From NCBI RefSeq assembly GCF_001553265.1, contig NZ_KQ960590.1:17678-81677 (forward strand): a stretch of DNA of 64,000 bases, written 5' to 3'. Positions 1 to 7,780 of the stretch are shown here, one piece after another. Below the pieces are notes generated by a model. It had not been told where the DNA came from, did not search any database, and saw only the letters and a list, made by a program, of their open reading frames with translations. A program made the translations under genes and the position numbers. The DNA is from Prevotella sp. DNF00663. GTDB taxonomy: Bacteria > Bacteroidota > Bacteroidia > Bacteroidales > Bacteroidaceae. Position 1 is the stretch's first letter; each line of letters starts with the position of its first letter.

Positions 1-2
1 AA

Positions 3-353
3 ATGGCTTACGAGTATCTGATGGCCTACGAACTGCTGCAAGGCGACGTACAACGATTCATGAAATACTATCCGTTGGGTAAATACGTGAACTACACCCA
101 TATCCCGAAAGCTTTCCAAGAAGTACTCGTGGGCGTGTGGCTGCAACAACATGGTAGCCTTCGAGACATTCCCTATAGTCTTGATAAGATGACGGTAGAG
201 AACACGCTCAACTTCATCGGTACCTATATGCGCAACCAAGAGGCATCGGAACTCTCGCAGCCACCACTCTCTACCAATGCTTGGCACTACCTTCTTATTG
301 GAAGCCGAAAGCAAGAGAAGCAAGGCAAACAGAAGATGCAACTCATCTATTGA
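3..353 (+). CDS. C-terminal part of a hypothetical protein cut by the window edge
   Basis: The reading frame is open from the first bases, so the Met at position 3 is probably internal and the gene starts outside the window. The visible 116 residues are rich in Tyr, Leu and Gln and look like an alpha-helical, TPR-like segment with no catalytic motif. The tail is basic (GSRKQEKQGKQKMQ). It ends 22 bases before the next lipoprotein gene on the same strand, so the two are probably co-transcribed. In Bacteroides a large hypothetical protein (DUF6057 type) often precedes a TolB-like lipoprotein; that identity is from memory of gene order, not from a motif seen here. Confidence 0.55.
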   Translation: MAYEYLMAYELLQGDVQRFMKYYPLGKYVNYTHIPKAFQEVLVGVWLQQHGSLRDIPYSLDKMTVENTLNFIGTYMRNQEASELSQPPLSTNAWHYLLIGSRKQEKQGKQKMQLIY

Positions 354-375
354 TTTCCATTAAAACATTAACGAC

Positions 376-1848
376 ATGAAACGTACCATCTCATACCTAT
401 TATATATACTCACCATCATGCTGATGACGAGTTGCACCGACACCCCGAAAAATGCCCAAAAGGTAGATAAACTACCGACCATCTTCCCCGATTACGTAGG
501 CGTAACCATCCCTGTAGACATTGCACCCATGAACTTCGACTACACTGGAGGGACTTACGATGCTCTCAACATCGTTGTCAAAGGTTCGAAAAGCGGTGAA
601 ATAAACGAGAGCGGAAATGCCATAGACTTCGACATAGACGAATGGCACAACCTGCTCAAAGCAAACCGTGGGGGCAGCCTCAACTTCACGTTGAGCGTGA
701 AAACCGATGGACAATGGACACAATACAAGAGTTTCAAGATGTACGTAAGCAAACATGCGCTCGACGAGTGGGGACTCACCTATCGTCGCATTGCACCGGG
801 ATTTGAGATCTATAGCAAGATGGGACTGTATCAACGCAACCTCTCCAACTTCGACGAAGAGCCTATCATCGAGAACACGACCGTTCCCGGAGCATGCCTC
901 AACTGCCACACTTCCAATGGCACCAACCCTTCCCAATTCACCTTCCACGTTCGTGGAAGCCACGGAGCAACACTCATTTCCATCAATGGCAAGCGCGAAT
1001 GGCTCAAAGCCAAAAGCGATACGCTGCATGGTTCGATGGTATATCCTTATTGGCATCCGTCGGGTCAATACTGCGCCTACAGCACCAACCAAACCCACCA
1101 AAGCTTCCATACCGTACGAAGCGAGCGTATAGAAGTGTTTGATCAAGCCTCCGATATCTTTGTCTACAAGCCTTCCACCCACGAATTATTACTCGACACG
1201 CTCGTCATGACCGACTCTCATTACGAGACATATCCCGTATTTTCGCCCAACGGACGCACGCTCTACTTCTGTTCTTCGGTAGCTCATCCCATTCCCGGAG
1301 GCTACAAACAGATACGTTATAATATATGTAAGGTAGCTTTCGACCCTGCTACAGGTAAGTTAGGGCAACGTGTCGACACGATCTTCAATGCTCGACAAAT
1401 GGGCAAAAGCGCCACTCATCCGCGTCCATCTTACGATGGTCGATACATCATGTTTACCATGGCCGACTACGGGTGCTTCCCCATTTGGCACCATGAGGCC
1501 GATAATTGGCTGCTCGATTTACACACAGGCAAGGCTCAACCATTGACTGTTACCAACAGCCGCAACACCGATTCATACCACAACTGGACGCGTAATTCGC
1601 ATTGGTTTGTATTTACAAGCCGGCGCGGTGACGGTCTTTACACACGTCTATACATCAGTAGTATCGACGACAAAGGCCGTGCCACCAAACCATTCTTACT
1701 TCCCCAGCGCCATCCGGCTCAATATTATGACCGCTTATTCGACTCTTACAACACGCCCGACTTCACCCTTCGTCCTGTAGAGTTCAATGCTCGCGAGGCT
1801 GCCAAAGAGATTTCCAGCGATGAAAGAGTCGTAACGAAAGCGAGATAA
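376..1848 (+). CDS. TolB/PD40-type beta-propeller lipoprotein with a CXXCH motif
   Basis: A 490-residue exported lipoprotein. The signal peptide ends in a lipobox (LMTSC, Cys20). Residues about 190-480 carry repeated PD40/TolB-like strands (for example YPYWHPSGQYCAYSTN, YPVFSPNGRTLYFCS, HPRPSYDGRYIMFTMAD), indicating a beta-propeller. A CLNCH motif at residues 174-178 is a perfect CXXCH heme-attachment signature, placed just before the propeller. Proteins of this type are usually annotated as TolB-like translocation proteins of unknown function in Bacteroidales. Whether heme is bound is inference: CXXCH also occurs by chance. The short 22-base gap to the upstream gene suggests one operon. Confidence 0.8.
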   Translation: MKRTISYLLYILTIMLMTSCTDTPKNAQKVDKLPTIFPDYVGVTIPVDIAPMNFDYTGGTYDALNIVVKGSKSGEINESGNAIDFDIDEWHNLLKANRGGSLNFTLSVKTDGQWTQYKSFKMYVSKHALDEWGLTYRRIAPGFEIYSKMGLYQRNLSNFDEEPIIENTTVPGACLNCHTSNGTNPSQFTFHVRGSHGATLISINGKREWLKAKSDTLHGSMVYPYWHPSGQYCAYSTNQTHQSFHTVRSERIEVFDQASDIFVYKPSTHELLLDTLVMTDSHYETYPVFSPNGRTLYFCSSVAHPIPGGYKQIRYNICKVAFDPATGKLGQRVDTIFNARQMGKSATHPRPSYDGRYIMFTMADYGCFPIWHHEADNWLLDLHTGKAQPLTVTNSRNTDSYHNWTRNSHWFVFTSRRGDGLYTRLYISSIDDKGRATKPFLLPQRHPAQYYDRLFDSYNTPDFTLRPVEFNAREAAKEISSDERVVTKAR

Positions 1849-1852
1849 AGGC

Positions 1853-2150
1853 CTATTTTATCCGTTTCAGTTCCAACATCCAAAAGTTCATAGCTTCCTC
1901 GTTCTTAATCTTTTTGGCATGTAAGGATAAAGTTGTAGCACCTTTAGATAGGTTTATCTTGCCTACGAAACAAGGAGCAAAGCCTTTCGTATAAGACTCT
2001 TCTCTAGGAACTCGGTCTAAATCTGCACCGAGCATAGGCTGGTCATTTACTTGATTCAATGTACCTAGAGTACACAACAACACGGTATTATTTCTCATAC
2101 AACTTAAAGTCTACTTCATCAATATTATAAATCTTTCCCACCCTAACTTT
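1853..2150 (-). pseudogene. Decayed C-terminal fragment, possibly of a sulfatase or glycosidase
   Basis: The frame 2098-1853 encodes a tail with the pattern DRVPREESYTKGF...GKINLSKGATTLSLHAKKI...EAMNFWMLELKRI, which resembles the beta-sandwich C-terminal extension found on some Bacteroidota sulfatases and hydrolases. Upstream on the same strand, bases about 2150-2100 read as protein-like sequence (FPLKVRVGKIYNIDEVDFKLYEK) in a different frame that runs into a stop, so a frameshift joins the two parts. No start, signal peptide or catalytic domain is left. I read this as a gene remnant rather than an 81-residue gene. The family assignment is tentative. Confidence 0.4.
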
Positions 2151-2439
2151 TAGCGGAAAGAATTAAAGTCTCTCGTGCCTTATTTGTAAATTAGTAATTG
2201 TAGTAATCTGATCATCATCAGAACTCATGAATGACATTCATGTGAACAAAAGTAGAAGAAGTATCCGACCTATCCAAGTGCTTAAGCGTTAAAAGTCGCT
2301 AAAGCTACTGTACAGACAGCTAGTCAGAAAGTATCATTTTCCACTTTGAGACCTCATCTCTCACGCTCGCAAGAAAAACCTAATGGCAAGTAGTATATAG
2401 CAATTAGTAAGCATGAAGCACAATGCTACGAACTCACTT
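2151..2439. other. Intergenic stretch with no recognised gene
   Basis: No convincing coding frame, RNA gene or promoter is seen. A short perfect hairpin (CATGAAT, 2226-2232, with ATTCATG, 2236-2242) is the only clear structure. The stretch is probably residue of decayed genes next to the remnant at 1853-2150. Confidence 0.4.
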
Positions 2440-2705
2440 AACAACTTATAAACTAAAAGACTTACAAACTAAAACCGAAACTCGTCTACTTGTAAACTTA
2501 AAACCTCGTTTACTTGTCTACTTGTTTACCTGTCTACTAAAACGATTGGGTCGGGGTGGGGCCATTGCAAAGCTTCTCCAGCATCGCTGCCTAGCCACTT
2601 CAGCAATGCTGCAAAGACTAGGCAGCAACGCTGAGTCGACCTTGCAGTAAGCTGATAGACAAGTAAACGAATTTACAAGTTGGCGAGTTGACAAGTTAAT
2701 AAACA
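2440..2705. repeat. Foldback element: inverted TTTACTTGTCTAC repeats around a core of GCAGCA/TGCTGC palindromes
   Basis: Left of the core, bases 2440-2535 contain degenerate copies of GTCTACTTGTTTAC-like strings. A perfect 15-bp inverted repeat, TCGTTTACTTGTCTA at 2506-2520 and its complement at 2656-2670, flanks a core at 2565-2655. The right arm continues degenerately to about 2700. The core holds three to four units of about 21-30 bases, each with an imperfect CAGCAATGCTG palindrome and a following AAGCC or TAGCC-like spacer. The core family recurs at 18.1, 27.5, 43.3 and 56.0 kb. A transcript across it would fold into one long hairpin. No transposase or target duplication is seen. Confidence 0.65.
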
Positions 2706-2836
2706 CCATACTCCATATTGAAATGCTAGACAAAAGACACGAGGATTCTTGATTTATTTATATTTTTTTGTGTTTTTTATGTAAAATATCAACCATTCCA
2801 CTCCCATCTCTTGCATAAAAAACAATTTATTATTTA

Positions 2837-2844
2837 TACATTTG
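2837..2844 (+). promoter_or_regulatory. Bacteroidota-type -7 element for the lipocalin-like lipoprotein gene
   Basis: TACATTTG matches the phylum consensus TAnnTTTG. A TTGC at 2811-2814 could serve as the -33 element, but its 22-base spacing is slightly long. The predicted start leaves a leader of about 60 bases before the ATG at 2910. Confidence 0.45.
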
Positions 2845-2909
2845 CAGCCGAAAACCAGAACTATCTGAGACGAATCCAAATAGTATTTAACCAAACATTT
2901 ACAACAACA

Positions 2910-3347
2910 ATGAAAAGAAATCTTTATTTATGCGTTGCAATGCTTTTACTTGCAACATGTTTTATGTTCTCTTCTTGCGACAAAGCCGGCTACGATCTAC
3001 CCGAAAACACCAAAGAACTATTAATGGGTACATGGCAAACCGTATGGGAAGAATCTGAACTTATATCGGAAGGAGAGAAAGAACCTACCAAAGAAAGTCA
3101 CGAATATACGAAGTATGTGTATACTTTTAACACAGATGGCTTCGGAAGTTCTCTCAACAAACTCAATGGTACCCCGGCAAAAATGAAGTGGAGTTTAGCC
3201 AAAGACCAACTCACTTGCGAAGCTGAGAATATTAAAGAAAAGTTTACTATAGTTGAGATTACTGAAACGAAACTTATACTACAATTGAATTTTACAGGTA
3301 AATTGAAAGGTTGGGTACGCTATACATTAAAGAAAGCAGGTAAATAA
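2910..3347 (+). CDS. Small lipocalin-like lipoprotein
   Basis: The open frame extends upstream to 2811, but the ATG at 2910 begins a clean lipoprotein signal (basic MKRN, hydrophobic core, FSSC with Cys23) and lies downstream of a promoter-like element, so it is the likely start, giving 145 residues. After the signal the sequence has LLMGTWQTVWEE, YVYTFNTDGFG and repeated beta-strand segments ending VRYTLKK, the pattern of the small lipocalin-like proteins common in Bacteroidales envelopes. Ligand and role are unknown. It is monocistronic, with a stem-loop downstream. Confidence 0.7.
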   Translation: MKRNLYLCVAMLLLATCFMFSSCDKAGYDLPENTKELLMGTWQTVWEESELISEGEKEPTKESHEYTKYVYTFNTDGFGSSLNKLNGTPAKMKWSLAKDQLTCEAENIKEKFTIVEITETKLILQLNFTGKLKGWVRYTLKKAGK

Positions 3348-3370
3348 TACGAACTCAACAAACTCTCATA

Positions 3371-3419
3371 CACAAACCGGGGACAGGCTTAGCATTCGCC
3401 AGACTGCCCCCGGTTTGTG
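3371..3419. terminator. Perfect 12-bp stem-loop between convergent genes
   Basis: CACAAACCGGGG at 3371-3382 pairs exactly with CCCCGGTTTGTG at 3408-3419 around a 25-base loop. It sits between the lipocalin-like gene and the 3' end of the alpha-galactosidase gene and can act in both directions. It lacks a clear T-tract on either strand. Confidence 0.6.
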
Positions 3420-3450
3420 ATAGATATAGCCCATCAGGCTATTAAAGAAT

Positions 3451-5655
3451 TTATTCTGCGCTGAGTTCTATGACTCTACTACGCATGTCGCCGGCCGTAA
3501 AAGCATGGAGACCTATGTTCATTAAGAAGTCGCCCGAATAGACGTTGCCGTTCTCCGGCAACGAACTTTTGGCTCCGGGCATTAGGTTGATTTCCTCTAT
3601 CCGGTACCTCTTAACCGGGTCTAAGCCTTGAAGTTTCACCGTCACCAACTTCTCTTCATAGCGTGGATGGATGTCGTAGCTGAACAACACAGCCTTGTTC
3701 TTCGCCTCATTCACATAGTTTACAGCCATATGGTTGCCCTCGTAGGGCGATACCAAACGATATTGTGCCCCATCCATAATTGCTGGTTGCAAGCGGTTCC
3801 AATTCTTCACAGCTCCTTGACAGAATGCCAACTCATCAGCACTCAGGTGTTGTAAACCTATATCAAAACCGAGTTTACACATCGAAGCCACATCGGTGCG
3901 AAACTTGACACTGGCACGTTTATTCCAGTCGGTGACGTGTGCACACATCGCTTTGACCGGATAGAACTGCGAAAATCCCCACTGTATATATAGACGTTCA
4001 ACCGGATCGGTATCGTCTGAACACCAAAATTCTGAGAAATACTTCAATGCTTCGTAGTCATTACGGCCACCACCACCCGAACAAAGCATCAACGTGACGT
4101 TGGGATACTTGGCTCTTACTCGGTCACAAACCTTATATAGGCCACGCACATAGTCCACGTAAAGGTTGTTTTGATTCTTGGTGTAGTGCGAGAATATATT
4201 GGTAATAGGCGAGTTGCAGTCCCACTTAAAGAAAGTAACATCGGGATTTTCTGTCATGATACGGTCTATAACACCGAACACATGGTCTTGAACCTTCGGA
4301 TTACTGAGGTCAAGTACCAATTGATGACGGTAATAATAAGGTTCACGGTTGGGCTGTGTAAAAGCCCAATCGGGGTGTTTCTCAAAGAGTTCGCTTTTGG
4401 GATTGACCATCTCCGGTTCTATCCAGATACCGAACTTAACCCCTGTTTCCTTGGCCGCTTTGACCAAAGCAGGGACACCACCGGGCAACTTGCTACGGTT
4501 AACTTCCCAATCACCCAAGCCAGCACGGTCGTCATTACGCGGATATTTATTGGCAAACCAACCGTCATCGAGTAAGAACAAGTCTACACCCAAAGTCTTA
4601 GCCTCTTTCATCAGAGCTGCCAATTTCTCTTGGTCAAAACTGAAATAGGTATTCTCCCAGTTGTTGAGCAGACTCATACGTGGCTCCTGTCCTTTATGAA
4701 GTTGATATTGACGTGCCCAATTATGCAAGTTCCGACTGCCTTGCCCCACACCGTTGGTACTCAAAGTGAAGATGAATTCGGGAGTCTTAAACGTCGTCTT
4801 GGGTTGCAACTCATATTCCGAAGCATACGGATTGATACCTGATATAACACGCAAGACACCGGAGTTGTCTATCTCAAAAGTAAAGCGGAAGTTACCTGTC
4901 CAGCCCAATGTACCGAGCAAAACCGTCCCATGGCGCTCGTTGGCAGGTTCGTCTAGCCCTACTTCGAAGAGTGGTTGCATGAACATATTAGCACGTGTGC
5001 CGAGTTTAGTATCTATTACTTTCTTACCGGGCAAAAGCTGTTGTGTAGCCTGTTGCGCCTCTTTAGCCCAGTCGCTGCTAAACTGTGTCAAATAGTATTT
5101 GTTGTTGAGATACAACATGGCCGAAGCATACTGTTGCATCTTGATGCTTCGCTTCTCTTCATGGCGTATCTCGGCCCACTGTTTGATGACATTCTCCTTG
5201 GGATAAGCCACATAGTGTAACGTCACATAGACCGGATACTTGTTATCTTTCAGATTGAAGATATACTCCGTTCCACCTTTTACACTCTTCTCTGTGGCCG
5301 ACTGGAAATACAAATACGTTGTGGCATTGCCATCGGCATGCATAATACCCAAAGCCGGCTCATAATAATCCTCTGCTCCAGAACAGTGATAAGCTTCCCA
5401 ACCATCCACATTTGTCGCACCAACACGCCCTGCTCCCACTCGATAAGAGATTTTAGAAGCCTCGTCGGCAAACTTCAATTTCTTACCAAGATAGGTTTGA
5501 TAGAGTCGTCCATTGTCTCCTACCTGCAACACAAGGTCGGTTTCGTCTGTACTGACTCGATAAGTCTTGTTGTCGGCAGCCATAGCTGTCGACATACTCA
5601 TCAAGGCTATAAAGGCCAACAAGAGTTTCTTCATATATTTATATTTGTTTTTCAT
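3451..5655 (-). CDS. Secreted alpha-galactosidase, GH36 family
   Basis: Hydrolyses terminal alpha-1,6-linked galactose from oligosaccharides such as melibiose or raffinose (family knowledge). The 734-residue protein has a Sec signal (LLLAFIALMSMSTAMAA), an N-terminal beta-sandwich (about 30-310), the (beta/alpha)8 barrel with LLDDGWFANK near residue 362, the nucleophile in FFKWDCNSP (Asp479) and the acid/base in WCSDDTDP (about Asp547), and a C-terminal beta domain. Length and motifs are normal for GH36. The signal lacks a lipobox, so the enzyme is periplasmic or released. An alternative start is Met8 (5634). It is transcribed alone from a promoter at 5707-5738, divergent from the leucine-rich-repeat gene. 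Confidence 0.92.
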   Translation of the reverse strand: MKNKYKYMKKLLLAFIALMSMSTAMAADNKTYRVSTDETDLVLQVGDNGRLYQTYLGKKLKFADEASKISYRVGAGRVGATNVDGWEAYHCSGAEDYYEPALGIMHADGNATTYLYFQSATEKSVKGGTEYIFNLKDNKYPVYVTLHYVAYPKENVIKQWAEIRHEEKRSIKMQQYASAMLYLNNKYYLTQFSSDWAKEAQQATQQLLPGKKVIDTKLGTRANMFMQPLFEVGLDEPANERHGTVLLGTLGWTGNFRFTFEIDNSGVLRVISGINPYASEYELQPKTTFKTPEFIFTLSTNGVGQGSRNLHNWARQYQLHKGQEPRMSLLNNWENTYFSFDQEKLAALMKEAKTLGVDLFLLDDGWFANKYPRNDDRAGLGDWEVNRSKLPGGVPALVKAAKETGVKFGIWIEPEMVNPKSELFEKHPDWAFTQPNREPYYYRHQLVLDLSNPKVQDHVFGVIDRIMTENPDVTFFKWDCNSPITNIFSHYTKNQNNLYVDYVRGLYKVCDRVRAKYPNVTLMLCSGGGGRNDYEALKYFSEFWCSDDTDPVERLYIQWGFSQFYPVKAMCAHVTDWNKRASVKFRTDVASMCKLGFDIGLQHLSADELAFCQGAVKNWNRLQPAIMDGAQYRLVSPYEGNHMAVNYVNEAKNKAVLFSYDIHPRYEEKLVTVKLQGLDPVKRYRIEEINLMPGAKSSLPENGNVYSGDFLMNIGLHAFTAGDMRSRVIELSAE

Positions 5656-5706
5656 TTTGCTGATAAATGGTATGCATCGTTTAAACGATAGTTAGAAAAA
5701 CCATCA

Positions 5707-5738
5707 CAAAGATAAGAAGTTTGTTGAAATAAAGCAAA
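5707..5738 (-). promoter_or_regulatory. Promoter for the GH36 gene
   Basis: Read on the minus strand: TATCTTTG (-7, 5707-5714) and TTTG (-33, 5735-5738) with a 20-base spacer, a full match to the Bacteroidota primary sigma consensus. The leader to the GH36 ATG is about 45 bases. Confidence 0.75.
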
Positions 5739-5800
5739 CTCAAATAGAGTTTAAAATCACTTTAATACTGTCTATCAACACATAATAACCAAGAGCCACT

Positions 5801-5867
5801 ACAATACCTAAAACAGATAATAGAAGACACATAAGGCATCACTTAAATCATCGTTTTTAGGTATTGT
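5801..5867. promoter_or_regulatory. 13-bp inverted repeat, candidate operator in the divergent promoter region
   Basis: ACAATACCTAAAA at 5801-5813 and its exact complement at 5855-5867 are separated by 41 bases. The right arm overlaps the -33 region of the promoter for the gene at 5980; the left arm lies toward the GH36 promoter. The centre-to-centre distance of 54 bp is about five helical turns, which would suit paired binding of a regulator. It could also form an RNA hairpin only if transcribed from further upstream. Confidence 0.45.
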
Positions 5868-5894
5868 AACCCTTGTAAAACACTGTTAATTTTG
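5863..5894 (+). promoter_or_regulatory. Promoter for the leucine-rich-repeat lipoprotein gene
   Basis: TAATTTTG at 5887-5894 is a perfect TAnnTTTG -7 element. ATTG at 5863-5866 is a partial -33 element at 20-base spacing. The leader to the ATG at 5980 is about 80 bases. Confidence 0.6.
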
Positions 5895-5979
5895 CATTGA
5901 TATTTTGGAAGCATCCAAATGCATACAGATAAATAGTAATATTTAAAATCAAATTTACACACAATTAATTCAAAAGATT

Positions 5980-7680
5980 ATGAACAAGTCCTCTATTGTA
6001 GCTGGTTTCATGGCTATTTTATCTTCGGTTGTTTTGCTCTCTTGCAGCAAAGACGATATCAAACCGGGAAATGTGGAAGAAGGACAACCACAGAATCTAA
6101 CGTCGTGCATCAAAGAAGAGGTGGCCTTAATTCGCCAAATTGCAGCAGCCAATAATATTGAAGCCGATTTCAAATCAGATAATCCTACAGAATGGGAGCG
6201 CAAAAATCTGACCATCGTATGGGAAGAAACTAAAGGCACCACAGGCTCTTCTATCTATCGTGTCAAGGAGTTGCGTAGCGGAAAAAGCAAAGATGGTGGT
6301 ATCAAGTCGCTGGTACTCAACGATGAAAAGAATAATTTCCAACACCTACAGCGTATCGTCCTCAACTCGGCAGCATTGAAAGAGGTGAACTTGGCACATG
6401 CTCCGGCATTGCGAACATTGCTTATTGACGGTACGAGCACAGGCGCTACAGCTTTACAAAAAATCTCTTTACACGACCTAGCTGTACTCGATTCTCTGGA
6501 GTTGCAGAACCTTTTGGCGCTCGAAACGACCAGCGAAGACAACGGATTCAACATCTACGTGAACTATAACTATCCGAAATTATCTTACCTACACATCAAG
6601 AACACGGGTATTAAAAACCTGACTGTTGACCCCGAAAATCCTCTGAAAGAACTAAAGTTGGAAGATAATAAGATGTTGACGACACTTACACTTGCCACCA
6701 CAAAGCTGGAAAACCTCTCGTTTGAAGCTAAGGATTATCCTGTATTGGAAAGTTTAAACCTTAGAAAATTAGACAAAAACTCAAGCAACACTGTCAATAT
6801 TGCCGGTCTAACCAAGCTTACCTATACTAACATCAACAATTGTGAGTCAGTAAAAGGTATCAACGTTGACAATTGTAATAATCTGAAAGAGTTGACCGTA
6901 TGCAACTGTAACCTGAAAGGAGAGACCTGTAAACTTGGCAATTTACCTAATCTCAAAGTACTCGACTTGAATGGTAACCAAATAGAAAGCATTGACCTTT
7001 CGGCCTTGAAGAGTGTAACCAACCTAAAATTAGCACACAACAACCTAGCTTCTAGCGACCAATTCAAGTTGCCGAAAATGGTAATCGACCTTGAATTACA
7101 AGGCAACGAGAAACTTATTAAAGCAGATTTCACACCTTATAAGCAGATAGAATTGATTAATCTGAAAGGTACTAAGAAAGGAGCGGAAAACTACAATAAA
7201 GATACTCCTAATCCACTATCAGAGATCAATCTGAAAGGTCTTACCAATCTGAAACGTCTCATTGCTACCAACAACTCATTGAAATCAATCTTTGATGGTA
7301 CCGAAGTATTCGAGAAACTAGAGGCATTGGAAGTAGAATTCAACGGCATAGACCCTATTGGAATGATGAATATAGCCAAAGCCATTGAGGATATTAGAGT
7401 AAGAGTTTCGGCCAATTTCCAGACCTATGAAGTGACACTCAACGGCAGAACTATTGACTATACGACCGTAGCTAGTTATCTAGACGATAAAAGAGATGAA
7501 TTAGAAGTAACCGTCAAAGATCAAGATAGTAAAGAGGTATCGACCGATTGCTACGATTTGAAAGACGGTCTGCTGACTTTCAAAAAGCCCGGTACATATA
7601 AATTATACGTTGGCGGATTCAGGAGAGTGGTTGATGGTATGTATACAACATTAGATTCCAAGGTCTTTACAGTCAAATAA
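5980..7680 (+). CDS. Leucine-rich-repeat surface lipoprotein
   Basis: A 566-residue lipoprotein. The signal ends VVLLSC (Cys22) and is followed by SKDD, an acidic/Lys tag like the Bacteroidota signal for export to the cell surface. Residues about 115-460 are leucine-rich repeats of roughly 20-25 residues (LKELKLEDNKMLTTLTL, LKVLDLNGNQIESIDLS, VTNLKLAHNNLASSDQF), which form a curved binding surface. The last 90 residues (YEVTLNGRTIDY ... GTYKLYVGGF ... SKVFTVK) look like an Ig-like beta domain. The ligand is unknown. It directly precedes the cbiK-like operon, from which it is separated by a perfect stem-loop, so some read-through into that operon is possible. Confidence 0.82.
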   Translation: MNKSSIVAGFMAILSSVVLLSCSKDDIKPGNVEEGQPQNLTSCIKEEVALIRQIAAANNIEADFKSDNPTEWERKNLTIVWEETKGTTGSSIYRVKELRSGKSKDGGIKSLVLNDEKNNFQHLQRIVLNSAALKEVNLAHAPALRTLLIDGTSTGATALQKISLHDLAVLDSLELQNLLALETTSEDNGFNIYVNYNYPKLSYLHIKNTGIKNLTVDPENPLKELKLEDNKMLTTLTLATTKLENLSFEAKDYPVLESLNLRKLDKNSSNTVNIAGLTKLTYTNINNCESVKGINVDNCNNLKELTVCNCNLKGETCKLGNLPNLKVLDLNGNQIESIDLSALKSVTNLKLAHNNLASSDQFKLPKMVIDLELQGNEKLIKADFTPYKQIELINLKGTKKGAENYNKDTPNPLSEINLKGLTNLKRLIATNNSLKSIFDGTEVFEKLEALEVEFNGIDPIGMMNIAKAIEDIRVRVSANFQTYEVTLNGRTIDYTTVASYLDDKRDELEVTVKDQDSKEVSTDCYDLKDGLLTFKKPGTYKLYVGGFRRVVDGMYTTLDSKVFTVK

Positions 7681-7731
7681 TTGAGAACTGAAATATATAA
7701 TCAGCGGAAATCAACATCAATAAAAAGAAAC

Positions 7732-7756
7732 GGGAGAAAGTCCCCGACTTTCTCCC
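7732..7756 (+). terminator. Perfect 10-bp stem-loop 24 bases before the cbiK-like start codon
   Basis: GGGAGAAAGT (7732-7741) and ACTTTCTCCC (7747-7756) enclose a CCCCG loop and are followed by an A/T-rich run containing six T. This fits an intrinsic terminator of the leucine-rich-repeat gene. No TAnnTTTG promoter is seen between it and the next ATG at 7781, so it may instead work as an attenuator for the downstream operon. Confidence 0.65.
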
Positions 7757-7780
7757 ATCAAATTACATTTTTTATATATA

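Noticed and set aside
472..1182. 236-residue open frame on the minus strand
   Set aside because: It lies wholly inside the TolB-like lipoprotein gene, has no start context and reads as Val/Gly/Glu-rich antisense of that gene.
2151..2439. tRNA or small RNA gene
   Set aside because: No cloverleaf arms with a T-loop consensus, no clear promoter and only one 7-bp hairpin.
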